DNA from: Spirochaetaceae bacterium
Lineage (GTDB): Bacteria; Spirochaetota; Spirochaetia; Treponematales; Breznakiellaceae
NCBI GenBank assembly: GCA_031257135.1
Contig: JAIRPH010000105.1
Location: forward strand, 1 to 5,311
Length of the DNA: 5,311 nucleotides
Direction of reading: 5' to 3'
Translations under genes and position numbers: made by a program
Shown: piece by piece, positions 5,140 through 5,311 of the stretch
Layout: every line of letters starts with the position of its first letter
How positions within the stretch are numbered: position 1 is the first letter of the stretch
Notes under the pieces: model-generated
What the model saw: only the letters and a program-made list of their open reading frames with translations
Told to the model about the DNA's origin: nothing
Databases searched by the model: none

Positions 5140-5311
5140 ATGCGTTGCTTTTTATGTCCCCGGCGATGCGGGGCTGACCGCAGGTCCGGGGAGACCGGCT
5201 ATTGCGGAGAAACCGAGACTCTGCGGCTCGCCGCCGCGTCGATACACCGCGGAGAAGAACCGCCCATTACCGGCGCAGGCGGTTCTGGAACAATTTTCGT
5301 AACCGGCTGTA
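5140..5311 (+). CDS. N-terminal part of a PflX-like (COG1313) radical SAM protein
   Basis: The frame opens at the ATG at 5140 and runs off the window after 57 codons. It starts MRCFLCPRRCGADR, with Cys3, Cys6, Cys10 and Cys22 (GYCGE) forming the extra N-terminal cysteine cluster of this family. It continues with HRGEEPPITG (36-45) and GSGTIFVTGC (48-57). The final Cys57 is in the place of the first cysteine of the radical SAM CxxxCxxC motif, the rest of which lies outside. The family is annotated as pyruvate formate-lyase activating-enzyme-like, but its substrate is generally unknown to me. A TAA at 5134 precedes the ATG in frame, so no longer start exists. The Shine-Dalgarno is poor (AAGG directly next to the start). 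TAGAAT (5104-5109) and TACAAT (5129-5134) are possible -10 elements; the latter would give a nearly leaderless mRNA. The gene is divergent from htrA. Confidence 0.85.
   Translation, partial: MRCFLCPRRCGADRRSGETGYCGETETLRLAAASIHRGEEPPITGAGGSGTIFVTGC

Noticed and set aside
5108..5302. A plus-strand ORF of 64 codons starting at 5108.
   Set aside because: It is out of frame with the radical SAM start at 5140, whose Cys-rich motif and GSGTIF segment are clearly family-like. The 5108 frame has no recognisable motif.

Overview
The window appears to come from the chromosome of an anaerobic bacterium. It has moderately GC-rich genes and AT-rich spacers, and it encodes an oxygen-sensitive two-subunit class I fumarase, a ferredoxin-type ASKHA ATPase and two further Fe-S gene starts. 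The HtrA protease has a long hydrophobic N-terminus ending in a relaxed lipobox-like Cys, which reminds me of spirochaetes (Treponema-like). That assignment is an impression only; no rRNA or other marker is present.

Layout from left to right. Positions 1-45 (minus) hold the first 15 codons of a gene whose start resembles YjiM-type 2-hydroxyacyl-CoA dehydratase D/double-cubane cluster proteins. Positions 46-300 are non-coding: a candidate promoter with a small inverted repeat, then most of a 21-bp direct-repeat array (145-307). The array's last partial copy contains the stop codon of the next gene. Positions 301-3409 (minus) are a tightly packed operon: fumarase alpha, fumarase beta (1-nt overlap), then a 572-aa [2Fe-2S]/ASKHA protein (4-nt overlap). 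Positions 3465-4964 (minus) encode a DegP/HtrA protease, separated from the fumarase genes by a strong hairpin terminator at 3432-3461. A 175-bp divergent intergenic region (4965-5139) carries a near-consensus sigma-70-type htrA promoter whose -10 is embedded in a perfect 9+9-bp inverted repeat. From 5140 (plus) the first 57 codons of a PflX-like (COG1313) radical SAM protein run off the window.

How the genes may work together: the fumarase subunits form one [4Fe-4S] hydro-lyase interconverting fumarate and malate. The ASKHA protein belongs to a family of ATP-driven reductases of low-potential metal centres, best known for reactivating corrinoid proteins. No corrinoid protein is visible here. 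Its visible neighbours are a fumarase and, downstream, a probable double-cubane-type protein, a family that needs an ATP-dependent ASKHA reductase. The main open question is which partner this ATPase serves. HtrA looks like an independent envelope quality-control gene, although its transcript could feed into the fumarase operon by read-through.
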